Below are positions 36,372 to 45,678 of a stretch of DNA of 64,000 nucleotides, piece by piece. The position numbers and the translations under genes were made by a program. Origin of the DNA: JBDWFY01 sp965275915 (GTDB taxonomy: Bacteria; Pseudomonadota; Alphaproteobacteria; Rhizobiales; Stappiaceae); the NCBI GenBank assembly GCA_965275915.1, contig CBDHYI010000007.1, positions 124,001-188,000 of the forward strand, in the 5' to 3' direction. The stretch's first letter is position 1. Each line of letters opens with the position of its first letter. The notes under the pieces are model-generated. The model did no database searches and was not told the origin of the DNA. It worked only from the letters and a program-made list of their open reading frames with translations.

Positions 36372-36992
36372 CTAAACGAAGCCGCTATCCGCAACCAGCT
36401 TGATAGCGATCCCCCACATGACCGCGCAAATTGCAATGTCCAGTATACGCCAGGCCGCGGGTTTCGCGAAGATGGGCGCTAGATACTGCGCCCCATATCC
36501 CAGGCCGTAAAACCAGATCCCCGACGCCGCCATGGCACCCGCGGCGTAAACAACCTGCCCGGTCTCGCTGTAGCGAGCGGACAGGCTGCCCAGTAAGACA
36601 ACGGTATCCAGATAGACGTGCGGATTTCCCCATGTCAGCGCAAAGCAGGTCAACACGGCGGACTTAAGGTTGCCTCCACCGTCGGACGCCACCGTCATAC
36701 TTTCGTTTCGGAAAGCCCGCCTTAAGGCGAATGCGCCATAGACCAGCAAAAAGCACGCGCCTCCCAAGGTGACAATCTGCAGCGCCGTCCCGGATTGTTT
36801 AACCAGAGACCCAAGTCCCATCACCCCCGCCGCAATCAGCAACGCATCGGACAAAAAGCAAACAGTGGTGACGGCGAAAACATGAGACCTTAACAAGCCC
36901 TGGCGCAACACAAACGCATTCTGCGCGCCGATTGCAATGATCAGCGTAAAGCCCAGGGAGAGCCCTGCCAGTGCGGCGGTCATATCGGTCAC
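36372..36992 (-). CDS. LysE/ArgO family amino-acid exporter
   Basis: Inner-membrane exporter of basic or other amino acids, 206 aa, six hydrophobic segments. Signature N-terminus LGFTLIIAIGAQNAFVLRQGLL, then CFLSDALLIAAGVMGLG and LTWGNPHVYLDTVVLLGSLS. The GAQNAFVLRQ and NPHVYLDTV motifs match ArgO/LysE rather than RhtB. GTG 36992 has AGGAAC eight bases upstream. No LysG-type regulator is adjacent. The upstream 317 bp carry a repeat relic (copy D). Confidence 0.92.
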   Translation of the reverse strand: MTDMTAALAGLSLGFTLIIAIGAQNAFVLRQGLLRSHVFAVTTVCFLSDALLIAAGVMGLGSLVKQSGTALQIVTLGGACFLLVYGAFALRRAFRNESMTVASDGGGNLKSAVLTCFALTWGNPHVYLDTVVLLGSLSARYSETGQVVYAAGAMAASGIWFYGLGYGAQYLAPIFAKPAAWRILDIAICAVMWGIAIKLVADSGFV

Positions 36993-37309
36993 TGTCTCGA
37001 GTTCCTATCGGAAAAGTGTTATGAGGCCGCAAAGCAGGGCACGGCCTACCGGATTACAGATTGGTTGTTCGGATCGCCGGTCATCGGATAAAATGTGTTG
37101 TGCGTCAAACTTTCACCCGATCGCCCGACCACGGCTGACATTTTTCATAGGTTATATGTTTCGGGTGTGGCCCCATAAATGTCGTTGAAATGGCAGATCA
37201 AACGGCAAAAGCTGGAAGGAAGGGTGTAAAAACGCCAGCGTGACAGCACATACCGGGATCTTTCTGACGGACAAAGCGGCGCCTCCCCCTTTTCCGGCTT
37301 GATCAAGCG
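36993..37309. other. Intergenic region lysE/pdxH
   Basis: Holds the repeat relic at 37163-37236 and otherwise no gene or clear signal. Promoter of the LysE-type gene expected near 37000-37100 but not distinct. Confidence 0.5.
37163..37236. mobile_element. Repeat element remnant, copy D (single end)
   Basis: Begins TC|GGGTGTGGCCCCATAAATG and continues AAACGGCAAAAGCTGG and AGGGTGT, matching the right end of copies A and B read on the other strand for about 70 bp. It is preceded by TC, not TA, and has no opposite end. Confidence 0.75.
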
Positions 37310-37948
37310 TTATGGGTAAAGGCGTTGTGTATGCCAACCCTCGGCAACATCCTCCCGCTGGAACACAAGACGATCATGCAAGCGGAATGGCTGATCCGAC
37401 CAGAATTCGATGTGCAGGGGTTTTACGCGAAACCCCGACCAGTAATCGGGCCGTGGAATGTCCCCAACCGGATATTTCGCGGTATAGCGGGCCACCTGCT
37501 TTTCAAGCGCAAACCGGCTTTCCAGCGGCCTTGACTGTTTCGATGCCCAGGCTCCGATACGGCTGCCTCTGGGACGGGACGCAAAATAAGCATCGGCTTC
37601 CGCGTCCGACACGGTTTCGACCAGACCGCGAATCCGGACGGACTTCCGGAGACTTTTCCAGTGAAAACAAAGCGCCGCCTTCTTGTTTGCCGTAATTTCT
37701 ACACCTTTCTGGCTCTCAAAGTTTGTGTAGAACACGAAACCGCGCTCATCGACCCCCTTCAACAGAACCATTCGGACATTGGGCAAGCCGTCCGGATCGA
37801 CGGTTGCCAGTGACATGGCGGTCGGATCGTTGATCTCCGACGTTTCAGCATCGGCCAGCCATTGGTTGAATTGTTGGAACGGCACGTTGACTTCCGCGGA
37901 GTCATCCTTGGTTAAGGTTGATGCCTTATCGTGTTTCATATCGGACAT
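37310..37948 (-). CDS. pdxH: Pyridoxamine 5'-phosphate oxidase
   Basis: FMN enzyme forming pyridoxal phosphate from pyridoxine or pyridoxamine phosphate. 212 aa. FMN and substrate motifs: AMSLATVDPDGLPNVRMVLL, GFVFYTNFESQKGVEITAN, ALCFHWKSLRKSVRIRGLVE, YFASRPRGSRIGAWASKQS and the ending DRLVFQREDVAEGWHTQRLYP-type C-terminus with WHTQRLYP. Divergent from the lipoprotein/dnaJ pair, an order seen in rhizobia. Confidence 0.97.
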   Translation of the reverse strand: MSDMKHDKASTLTKDDSAEVNVPFQQFNQWLADAETSEINDPTAMSLATVDPDGLPNVRMVLLKGVDERGFVFYTNFESQKGVEITANKKAALCFHWKSLRKSVRIRGLVETVSDAEADAYFASRPRGSRIGAWASKQSRPLESRFALEKQVARYTAKYPVGDIPRPDYWSGFRVKPLHIEFWSDQPFRLHDRLVFQREDVAEGWHTQRLYP

Positions 37949-37972
37949 TGGCCGCCCTGGAGTTCATCAAGA

Positions 37973-38506
37973 GTGTCGCATTCATTCTATAGTGCATTTG
38001 GCATCTCACACCAACAACGCCGCTGCGGCATACCGGCCGGCCGACATCACCTTTCCTGCAAGTTCCCGCTCGTACTGATCTTCGCACTTCTTGTCGCCGG
38101 CTGCGGCGGCCTTTCGATACCGGTCGGGTCCGCTTCGGGCACGCACGAGCGTAACGAAGACCCGGCAGTCACGGGATCGGTTTCCAGCAACGGCGGCGCC
38201 GAAGATGCTGTTCTTCCAGCCGACAGGTTCGCGATTTCCGACGCCATCGGCCGGCTGAATCGGGACGATGAAGCCCGCCTGCCTTTGGCATGGCACAGCG
38301 AGACTTCGGGGAATCAGGGATCGATCCTGAGTCTGAGCCCGCTCGCTGTTCGGCCCGGCCTGACATGTCTTGAGTTTGTCACCACGGCTAATACATTTCA
38401 GGGGCTCGAAAACTACAACGGCACCGCCTGCCGTGACGACCTGAAAAACTGGCAGGTTATTCAGCTCCGCAATCAGATTGCGAACAGCGAGCCGGACAGT
38501 TCCTGA
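37973..38506 (+). CDS. RT0821/Lpp0805-family surface lipoprotein
   Basis: Probable outer-membrane-associated lipoprotein of unknown role. The frame contains a lipobox (LIFALLVAGC) followed by a Ser/Gly-rich spacer and the family's C-terminal domain (SIRPGLTCLEF-like AVRPGLTCLEFVTTANTFQG, NYNGTACRDDLKNWQVI). The start is uncertain: GTG 37973 has GGAG ten bases upstream and gives 177 aa with about 40 residues before the lipobox cysteine, long for a signal peptide; a downstream non-standard start is possible. Same strand as dnaJ, 113 bp apart. Confidence 0.72.
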   Translation: MSHSFYSAFGISHQQRRCGIPAGRHHLSCKFPLVLIFALLVAGCGGLSIPVGSASGTHERNEDPAVTGSVSSNGGAEDAVLPADRFAISDAIGRLNRDDEARLPLAWHSETSGNQGSILSLSPLAVRPGLTCLEFVTTANTFQGLENYNGTACRDDLKNWQVIQLRNQIANSEPDSS

Positions 38507-38619
38507 CCAACCTGTTATGTGATAGATAGTTTCTGGACTCAGCGTGCACCGGATACCATATCTGCTATAAATCGCATTGCATTATGCGGGCATCAAGGAC
38601 AGGACTATTTAGAACAGAA

Positions 38620-39591
38620 ATGCGTGATCCTTATGAGGTACTGGGCGTTTCAAGGTCAGCCAGCGAGGCGGAGATCAAAAAGGCATTCCGTAAACTCGCA
38701 AAAAAATATCACCCCGATCAGAACGCCGATAATCCGAAGGCAAAGGAGAAATTCGCCGAGGCCAACCATGCCTATGAAATACTTGGCGAAAAGGAAAAAC
38801 GCGACCAGTATGACCGCGGCGAGATAGATGCTGAGGGAAAACCGCGGTTTCAGGGCTTTGGCGGGTTTGGTGGAGCACAGCCGGGCGCCGGACGTCAAAC
38901 GGGCGGTTTCGGATTCAATCCCGGCAGCCGGTCCAACATGGAATCCGGTGTCTTTGACGATTTTCTAAGTGAGATACTGGGCGGATTTGCCGGCGGACAG
39001 GACAATGCACGCCCCAATATGCGAGGCCGGCCGTTCACGAACAATCCGGGCCAAAAAAAGGGCGACGATGTCTCGATAAAGGCCCGGGTCTCGCTGGAAG
39101 ACCTTGTCCATGACGGCAAGGTCCGGGTGACACTTCCCAGCGGAAAAACAGTCGATGTCAAAATCCCTCCCGGTACCGAGGACGGTGGTCAATTCCGCCT
39201 CAAAGGACAGGGCCTCCCCGGTTCAAGCGGCGGGAAAAACGGCGACGCGCTGATTACTGTGATCTATGCACCGCATAAGATATTTAAAGCAGATGGTCCG
39301 GACCTGCGTGTCGACCTGCCGATTGCCCTTTACGAAGCGGTTCTAGGCGCAAAAATACGTGTCCCGACTCTGGACGGGGCCGTTGACGTGAAAATACCAT
39401 CCGGTGTCAGCAGCGGTCGCACGCTGCGCCTCAAAGGCAAAGGACTCCCGACCGAGAAAGGCACACGAGGCGATATTCTGGTGGCGTTGAAAATCGTCCT
39501 GCCGGACGACAAACGCGCCGATCTGGAAGCGCTGATGAAAGTCTGGGAAAGCGATCGTCCGTACACGGCGCGCGGACCGGAATTCGAATGA
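38620..39591 (+). CDS. DnaJ C-terminal domain co-chaperone (CbpA type)
   Basis: Hsp40 without zinc finger, 323 aa. J domain (1-68) with the HPD motif in LAKKYHPDQNADNPKAKE, Gly/Phe-rich linker (about 75-140: FQGFGGFGGAQPGAGRQ), then two beta-barrel substrate domains (VKIPPGTEDGGQFRLKGQG; VKIPSGVSSGRTLRLKGKG). ATG 38620 starts directly with RDPYEVLGVS; the frame is open 12 codons further. It would stimulate DnaK or bind the nucleoid as CbpA does. Confidence 0.93.
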   Translation: MRDPYEVLGVSRSASEAEIKKAFRKLAKKYHPDQNADNPKAKEKFAEANHAYEILGEKEKRDQYDRGEIDAEGKPRFQGFGGFGGAQPGAGRQTGGFGFNPGSRSNMESGVFDDFLSEILGGFAGGQDNARPNMRGRPFTNNPGQKKGDDVSIKARVSLEDLVHDGKVRVTLPSGKTVDVKIPPGTEDGGQFRLKGQGLPGSSGGKNGDALITVIYAPHKIFKADGPDLRVDLPIALYEAVLGAKIRVPTLDGAVDVKIPSGVSSGRTLRLKGKGLPTEKGTRGDILVALKIVLPDDKRADLEALMKVWESDRPYTARGPEFE

Positions 39592-39795
39592 CCGTGTCTC
39601 TCTGAGTGAGAAACCGGCTTCCAATGTCAGCCGACGCTTCATAGTATGAATATACTATTACACTCCAATTAATTTAATATTGGCTGAAATCTTAGAACTT
39701 ATTTACTTACAAAGTAACCGGTAATCCCACTTTTTATATTTAATTAAGCTAACATGTATATCATCCGGCGAAGTTCTGGGGCCGGTGGTATTTCA

Positions 39796-41949
39796 ATGAA
39801 ACTCGTCTTTCCAAAAACGATTACCATAAAAAACTGGCACATTCCTGCCGTAGCGGCCGTGTCGCTGGGATTGGCAGCCGTCCTTTATGCGGGAACGACA
39901 TACTTTATCGACAGATTGGAAAACAAACTCATTGCCAATCAAGCGGACGCCTTTACCAATATACTGAATACAATGCAGGGCTACTACGCCAAGAACATCG
40001 TCGACAACGCCGTTCAGCAGGGCGTGGACGTGGCGATAGACTATCGCCGGAACACGCCGACAGTCCCGTTTTCCGCAACATTCATGCATGGTTTTGTTCA
40101 TGCGCTCAACAAGCAGAACCCGGATCTGAACTTCCGGTTCTACAGTGATCATCCCTATTATCCGGGCGCCGCATCAGGTCCGCAGGATGCGTTTGAACTC
40201 AACGCTCTCAATGCATTTCGTAACTCCGGTCAGACAACCTACTCGGCAATAGAAACCGACGGGGGTCTGTCGAGACTTCGCCATGCAAGGGCAATCACCA
40301 TGGGCGAGTCGTGCGTTCAATGCCACAACACGCGGGCGGACTCGCCGAAAACAGACTGGAAAGTGGGCGACATTCGCGGTGTCTACAGCGTTGCCGTTCC
40401 GCTGACCGGCGCGGCCGCCTCAGGCAGCGATTTCTCCAAAACCTTCCTTTTCGGACTTTGCCTGGCTGCTGTCCTGCTTTCATTATTTGCCGGGTACAGA
40501 CTGACGCGTTCATTTGACCCCGGGCCGCCGGCCGGTCCGGGAAGTTCAAACGAGGAGCTGAATGCCGCGGCTCAAAAGGCACGGCATCTCGCCCGGTACG
40601 ATTCCCTGACAGGCCTGCCCAACCGGGCAAGTTTTCAGGCACAATTGTCCCGTTTCTGCAATAAGCTCGAGGAGACGAATGAGCCATTTGCGGTCGCACT
40701 GATCGACCTCGATAACTTCCAGACTTTCAATGACAGTCACGGCTACCGAGAGGGTGACCAGCTTCTGCGGCAAATGGCGCGACGCATCATATCCACCCTT
40801 GCACAGCGGGGCATGGCTTCCCGTGTGTCCGGGGATGAATTTGCCGTCCTTTTCCCCGATCAGGACGATCCGGAAGAAGTCTCCTCGATTGTTTGCGAAT
40901 TGTTGTCGGCTCTGCATGAACCGATTACGGTTGCAGGCACCAAACTCTATAGCGGTGCCTCCATTGGCTGGGCGCTGGCACCGCAAGACGGCACGTCCGC
41001 CAAATCGGTTCTCGCCAACGCAAACATTGCGCTTGCCAACGCCAAGCAGAAGCGGCGCGGAACGGCGTGCGCCTTTGACAAGAGTCTGCGCGACGTCGCT
41101 CAGCGCGGGCATGAAATCGAAGCGAAACTTCGCCACGCGCTTCAGTCACAGGAACTGGATGTTTTCTATCAGCCCATCGTCGACATCAAAAACGGCGGTA
41201 TCCGGTCGCTCGAGGCCCTGGTTCGCTGCCATGACGAAAAAGAAGGCTATTTGTCGCCCGAAGAGTTTATCGATGTTGCCGAAAAACGCGGCATGATCAT
41301 CCAGGTCGGGGATTATATCTTTGATCGCATATGCCATGATTATGTCTATTGGCGAAACAATGGCGTGGCACCGGACAAAATCGCGATCAATCTTCATGAA
41401 GCACAACTGACCAGCGCAAAAACGATTGCCCGGATAAAGGACAAGCTGAAGTCTCAATCAATTCCGGCCAAAAACGTTACCCTTGAAATCACCGAGGGAT
41501 GCGTCATCGGACCGAACTCGAGTGGAATTTCCAGCATCCTGCAGGACCTGTCCGACCACGGATTCACAATTTCTCTGGACGATTTTGGAACCGGTTTTGC
41601 CTCACTTACACATTTAAAGGACCTTCCGGTCGATGAAATCAAGATTGACCGGAGTTTTGTAACAGATATCTGCGAAAGCGCTGAAAGCCAGGCCATTGTC
41701 ACCGCGATATTCGATATGGCGCGGAAGATCGATATGACTGTGATTGCCGAAGGGGTCGAGACAGCCGAGCAGCAAGCCCTGCTGCGCTCTTACGGTTGCA
41801 AGTACGAGCAGGGATTTTATTTCATGCCCGCCGCCGGTCGGGACGTTATCGGTAAAATGCTGGTCAACCCGCGCCCCTTCTTCGCAAAACTGGCGCGCCC
41901 CTCCAACTCATTCGTTGATGTCGCAAACGATATTGCATCCGTTGCTTAA
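39796..41949 (+). CDS. GGDEF/EAL protein with periplasmic DUF3365 haem-type sensor
   Basis: Cyclic-di-GMP enzyme, 717 aa. TM1 (about 12-33), a periplasmic region (34-210) of Tll0287/DUF3365 type with the c-haem motif CVQCH, TM2 (about 215-238), GGDEF domain (about 270-430) and EAL domain (about 445-690). The cyclase signature reads SGDEF (RVSGDEFAVLF) with LIDLDNFQTFNDSHG retained, so cyclase activity is uncertain. EAL residues look complete: EALVR, LEITEGCVI, SLDDFGTGFASL, EIKIDRSFV, IAEGVETAEQ. It therefore probably degrades c-di-GMP under redox, NO or O2 control. An upstream ATG at 39754 would add 14 residues. Confidence 0.9.
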   Translation: MKLVFPKTITIKNWHIPAVAAVSLGLAAVLYAGTTYFIDRLENKLIANQADAFTNILNTMQGYYAKNIVDNAVQQGVDVAIDYRRNTPTVPFSATFMHGFVHALNKQNPDLNFRFYSDHPYYPGAASGPQDAFELNALNAFRNSGQTTYSAIETDGGLSRLRHARAITMGESCVQCHNTRADSPKTDWKVGDIRGVYSVAVPLTGAAASGSDFSKTFLFGLCLAAVLLSLFAGYRLTRSFDPGPPAGPGSSNEELNAAAQKARHLARYDSLTGLPNRASFQAQLSRFCNKLEETNEPFAVALIDLDNFQTFNDSHGYREGDQLLRQMARRIISTLAQRGMASRVSGDEFAVLFPDQDDPEEVSSIVCELLSALHEPITVAGTKLYSGASIGWALAPQDGTSAKSVLANANIALANAKQKRRGTACAFDKSLRDVAQRGHEIEAKLRHALQSQELDVFYQPIVDIKNGGIRSLEALVRCHDEKEGYLSPEEFIDVAEKRGMIIQVGDYIFDRICHDYVYWRNNGVAPDKIAINLHEAQLTSAKTIARIKDKLKSQSIPAKNVTLEITEGCVIGPNSSGISSILQDLSDHGFTISLDDFGTGFASLTHLKDLPVDEIKIDRSFVTDICESAESQAIVTAIFDMARKIDMTVIAEGVETAEQQALLRSYGCKYEQGFYFMPAAGRDVIGKMLVNPRPFFAKLARPSNSFVDVANDIASVA

Positions 41950-41955
41950 GACCTC

Positions 41956-42098
41956 GGGTGTGGCCCCATAAATGTGCTTGAAATGGGGGATCAAACGGCA
42001 AAAAGCTGGAAGGAAGGGTGTGATAACCGGTGTTTATACTCGGTTGAGCAGCCCAACGCAGCAGATTGAAGCCGTTTGTCCGTCCCCTGGGACATCCT
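41956..42098. mobile_element. Repeat element remnant, copy E
   Basis: Starts TC|GGGTGTGGCCCCATAAATG, six bases after the GGDEF/EAL stop, continues GGATCAAACGGCAAAAAGC, AAGGAAGGGTGTG, then skips about 120 bp of the full element to GCAGCAGATTGAAGCCGTTT and TCCGTCC. Orientation is opposite to copy B. Located between the convergent GGDEF/EAL and SDR genes. Confidence 0.75.
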
Positions 42099-42103
42099 TG
42101 TCG

Positions 42104-42971
42104 TCAGGTTTGAGAAGGCCCAAGATCGGCGGGGGATTTCGGTTCGTCGGGAACGAAGAAGTCCGGACTGAGAGCAACAGTGGGGTCGACACGGTACGGC
42201 TCAAAATCCGTTACACCGTTTTCTGCCAATAAGCTGTCATCGATATGGAAATTGCCGCTATGCTGCTTTGCGTCACTCGTCAGAATGACATGAGCCGCAT
42301 CCGCAACAATGTCCGGCGTTCGGCTTGACTGCATTATCTTATCGCCACCGAGCAGATTCTTTATCGCGGCTGTCGCAATCGTCGTGCGCGGCCAAAGGGC
42401 GTTGACGGCGATGCCCTTGGCCCGCAACTCACCCGCCAGCCCAAGGACAACCAGACTCATTCCATATTTCGCGATTGAATAAGGCGTAAAAGGCGCAAAA
42501 CCATTTTTCCTGCATATCAAGGGGTGGAGACAGCATCAGAATATGTGGATTGTCGGCCTTCTCCAGGTGGGGAATGGCGAATTTCGAACACATCAATGTT
42601 CCGCGGGTGTTGATCTGGTGCATCAGATCGAACCGTCTCATGTCCGTGGCGGAAACCGGCGTCAGCTGGATGGCGCTGGCATTATTGACCAGGATATCCA
42701 GACCCCCGAAATGCGCAGCCGTCCGGTCGATGGCGGATTTGACCGCCTCATCATCACGGACATCGACGACAAGTGGCAACGCTTTGCCGCCTGCCTGCTC
42801 AATCTCCTCCGCGGCCGTGTAAATCGTACCCTCCAGCTTGGGATGCGGCTCGGCGGTTTTGGCGGCTATGGCGATATTGGCGCCGTCCCTCGCCGCTCGA
42901 AGTGCGATCGCCAGTCCGATGCCGCGTGACGCACCGGTCACAAAAAGTGTCTTCCCCGCAAGGCTTGCCAT
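42104..42971 (-). pseudogene. HSDL2-like short-chain dehydrogenase, frameshifted
   Basis: NAD(P)-dependent short-chain oxidoreductase. Codons 1-155 contain the Rossmann motif KTLFVTGASRGIGLAIALRA and LDILVNNASAI; the second half, in another frame, has FAPFTPYSIAKYGMSLVVLG (active-site YxxxK) and NALWPRTTIATAAI. The two halves join if one base is removed from the AAAA run at 42497-42500 (plus strand; TGGTTTTGCG should read TGGTTTGCG). About 289 residues when repaired. Either real decay or an assembly error in a homopolymer. Third gene of the acyl-CoA operon, 26 bp after the hydratase. Confidence 0.85.
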
Positions 42972-42997
42972 GGCTGGGCACCCTCCCTTTCTTCCGT

Positions 42998-43736
42998 TTA
43001 TTTTCTATTCATGAAAGCCATGAAGGCCGATCGTGCTTCGTCAGACTGAAGACGATCCCGAAAGGCCGCTATCTCGTCTTCGATGCGCTGTCTGAGTTCT
43101 GCAGTCGGGCCCCCGAACGAAAGTCCGGGCAACGCTCATCGCCTCCGGTGGTTTGGCGGCCAGTTGCAGACACAGGTCCATTGCCTTTGATTCGACGTCC
43201 GCGTGAGGAACGATTTCATTCACAAAACCTGCTGCAAACGCCTGTCCGGCCGAGAAAGGCCGGCCGGCACAGAGAAGGTCAAAAGCCCGAGCCTGCCCCA
43301 TAAGCTTTGGCGCAATCAGACTGGAACCGGCCTCCGGCACCAGCCCAAGATCCAGAAACGGTGTCTTGAACACGGACCGCTCGCTTGCCACCACCATATC
43401 GCAGTGAAAAAGCATGGTTGTCCCGACGCCGATCGCAAGACCGTCGACCGCTGCAACAAGCGGTTTACCGATATCAGGCAGTGTTCGCAGAAATCTGACG
43501 ACACCGCCACCAAGCCGGCCGCCCTGGGCGAACGTCAGAAAGTCCGCAATGTCGTTTCCGGCGGTGAAAACTCCGTCTGTACCCAAGAGAAGATGGACCC
43601 TCACATCCGGGTTCTGCTCGCCGGCCTGCAACGCGTCGCTCAGATTGACATACATCTCATCCGTCAGCGCGTTCTTCTTCTCCGGCCGGTTCATACGGAC
43701 AGTCTGGACGGCCTCGACCCTTTCGACCTCAATCAT
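42998..43736 (-). pseudogene. Enoyl-CoA hydratase/isomerase, frameshifted near the C-terminus
   Basis: Crotonase-fold enzyme of fatty-acid breakdown. The intact frame (43736-43041) has MNRPEKKNALTDEMYVNLSD, GTDGVFTAGNDIADF, oxyanion-hole KPLVAAVDGLAIGVGTTMLF and LGLVPEAGSSLIAPKLMG. After PPEAMSVAR and a GC run the sequence turns nonsensical (TQTAHRRRDSG), while the next frame gives ELRQRIEDEIAAFRDRL and ends AFMAFMNRK at a TAA (43000-42998). One extra base in the G3C5 run at 43107-43114 explains this. About 25 of 245 residues are affected, so activity might persist if the shift is real. Confidence 0.85.
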
Positions 43737-43754
43737 GTTGGCAATTCCCTTCGC

Positions 43755-45533
43755 TTATGACGCCAGACTGAACGGATCAAAAGCCAGCGTATTTGCCGCC
43801 CCTTGTGTAACCTCACGACACAGGCCTTTGGTCTCCGCCAGCAGATTCTCGGCGAAGTAACGCGCCACAAGCAGGCGGTTTTTGTCCTCGGCCGTCGCCG
43901 TGTCCTGCCGCAGTGTCGCCATGGCACCCTTTGCCAGCAGACATCCCCCCACCGTCAGTCCGAAAAGACGCAGATAAGGCGTCGCCCCGGCGAGAATATC
44001 GTCGGTGCGACCTTCAGAATGCGCTCTGTTTATAAAGCCAGTTGCCTCTTCGGTCAGACACAACGCATCGTCCAGGCACTCCGCTATCGTACCCAGTTCC
44101 GGATCGTTGGCAGCGCCGACATCAGACTGAATACGGCGTAAGTCTTCGATAAAGCCGGCCACATGTTCGCCGCCGGAAAGGGGTAGTTTGCGCAACACCA
44201 GATCGATCGCCTGGATTCCGTTTGTCCCCTCATAAATCGGCAATATCCGCGCGTCCCGATAGTGCTGCGCCGCTCCGGTTTCCTCCACAAAACCCATACC
44301 GCCATGGATTTGAATGCCGATAGACGCCACTTCAACACCAATATCGGTGGAAAGAGCCTTCGCAAAAGGTGTCAGGAGCGCAGCCCGATCCGACCAGAAC
44401 GCGTCCTCCTTGCCCGTCCGGCTCATATCAATGGCGTGTGCGCAGGCAAAGCAAAGGACACGAGCAATGCCCGTCAGAGCCATCATCGTCAACAGGCTGC
44501 GCTTGATATCGGGATGATCGGCAATCGGACTCATTTCCGTCCCGCTGGCTCCGGTGACGCGGCCTTGTCTTCGTTCCTTTGCAAAGGCAAGCGCCTGTTG
44601 CGTCGCGCGTTCGGCAACACCCAGCCCCTGAACACCCACCGCAAGGCGCGCATTGTTCATCATCGTGAACATACAGGCGAGGCCCTTGTTCTCCTCGCCG
44701 ACCAGAAAGCCGACCGCGCCGCCGTTGTCGCCGTAAGACATCATGCAGGTGGGCGATGCATGAATCCCGAGCTTGTGTTCAAGACCGGTGCAGGTAACAT
44801 CATTGCGCTGTCCCGGCCTTCCCTCGCCATCAACCAGAAACTTCGGCACCAGAAACAGCGAGATCCCACGCGTTCCGGGTGGTGCATCGGGCAGACGGGC
44901 AAGGACCAGATGCACGATATTGTCCGTCATCTCGTGCTCGCCGTAAGTGATGAAAATCTTCTGACCGAACAGCCGATAGGTTCCATCAGGCTGACGCTCG
45001 GCGCGGGTTCTGACCGCATTCAGGTCCGATCCGGCCTGTGGCTCCGTCAAATTCATCGTGCCGGTCCATTCGCCGGCAATCAGCTTGGCAAGATAAATGT
45101 CCTTCAATTCAGGTGACGCATGCGCCTCCAGAGCCTCGATCGCGCCAACGGTCAGTGTGGGACACAGAGTGAAGGCGATTGATCCGGAGTTCCAAATTTC
45201 CATTGTCGCCATAAACAGGGACACTGGCAGCCCCTGCCCGCCATAGTCCGGATCTCCGGTCAACGCGTTCCAGCCGGCCTCTGCCCATCTGCGATAACAT
45301 TCTGCCCAGCCGTCCGGCACCCTCACCACACCTTCTGAAAGCACCGAGCCCTGTCGGTCGCCAACGCTGTTGAGCGGCGCCACTTCCTCTTCGGCAAATC
45401 GGGCCGCTTCGCTTAAGATGGCGTCGACCAGATCCTCGCTCAGATCCGGGAAACGGCCACTGTCAAGAAGCTCAGGAAAGCCGGTAACATGCTTCATCGT
45501 AAAGGCGATATCGGAAGTGGGTGCCCGGTACAT
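43755..45533 (-). CDS. Acyl-CoA dehydrogenase (long form with C-terminal extension)
   Basis: FAD enzyme for the first step of beta-oxidation, 592 aa. ATG 45533 follows GGGGAGGA; the frame is open 26 codons more. Features: N-terminal all-helical domain, MNLTEPQAGSDLNAVRTRAE (flavin/substrate loop), IFITYGEHEM, GVQGLGVAERATQQALAFAK, QIHGGMGFVEETGAAQHYRDARILPIYEGTN (FAD and base region; written here as two adjacent parts: QIHGGMGFVEETG and HYRDARILPIYEG), then an about 130-aa C-terminal helical domain. Starts the operon with the hydratase and the SDR genes. Confidence 0.95.
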   Translation of the reverse strand: MYRAPTSDIAFTMKHVTGFPELLDSGRFPDLSEDLVDAILSEAARFAEEEVAPLNSVGDRQGSVLSEGVVRVPDGWAECYRRWAEAGWNALTGDPDYGGQGLPVSLFMATMEIWNSGSIAFTLCPTLTVGAIEALEAHASPELKDIYLAKLIAGEWTGTMNLTEPQAGSDLNAVRTRAERQPDGTYRLFGQKIFITYGEHEMTDNIVHLVLARLPDAPPGTRGISLFLVPKFLVDGEGRPGQRNDVTCTGLEHKLGIHASPTCMMSYGDNGGAVGFLVGEENKGLACMFTMMNNARLAVGVQGLGVAERATQQALAFAKERRQGRVTGASGTEMSPIADHPDIKRSLLTMMALTGIARVLCFACAHAIDMSRTGKEDAFWSDRAALLTPFAKALSTDIGVEVASIGIQIHGGMGFVEETGAAQHYRDARILPIYEGTNGIQAIDLVLRKLPLSGGEHVAGFIEDLRRIQSDVGAANDPELGTIAECLDDALCLTEEATGFINRAHSEGRTDDILAGATPYLRLFGLTVGGCLLAKGAMATLRQDTATAEDKNRLLVARYFAENLLAETKGLCREVTQGAANTLAFDPFSLAS

Positions 45534-45678
45534 CTGTTCCTCCCCGGAATTGCCTGCTTGACGCACGCTGCCTTTCACCGCACATACGGCAGCAACGGAT
45601 CGCAGTGACACTTATATTCGCTTTGAAGATAATGACGTTTACGCACACGTCAACGCTGTCCCTACGGCAGGTGGTCGC

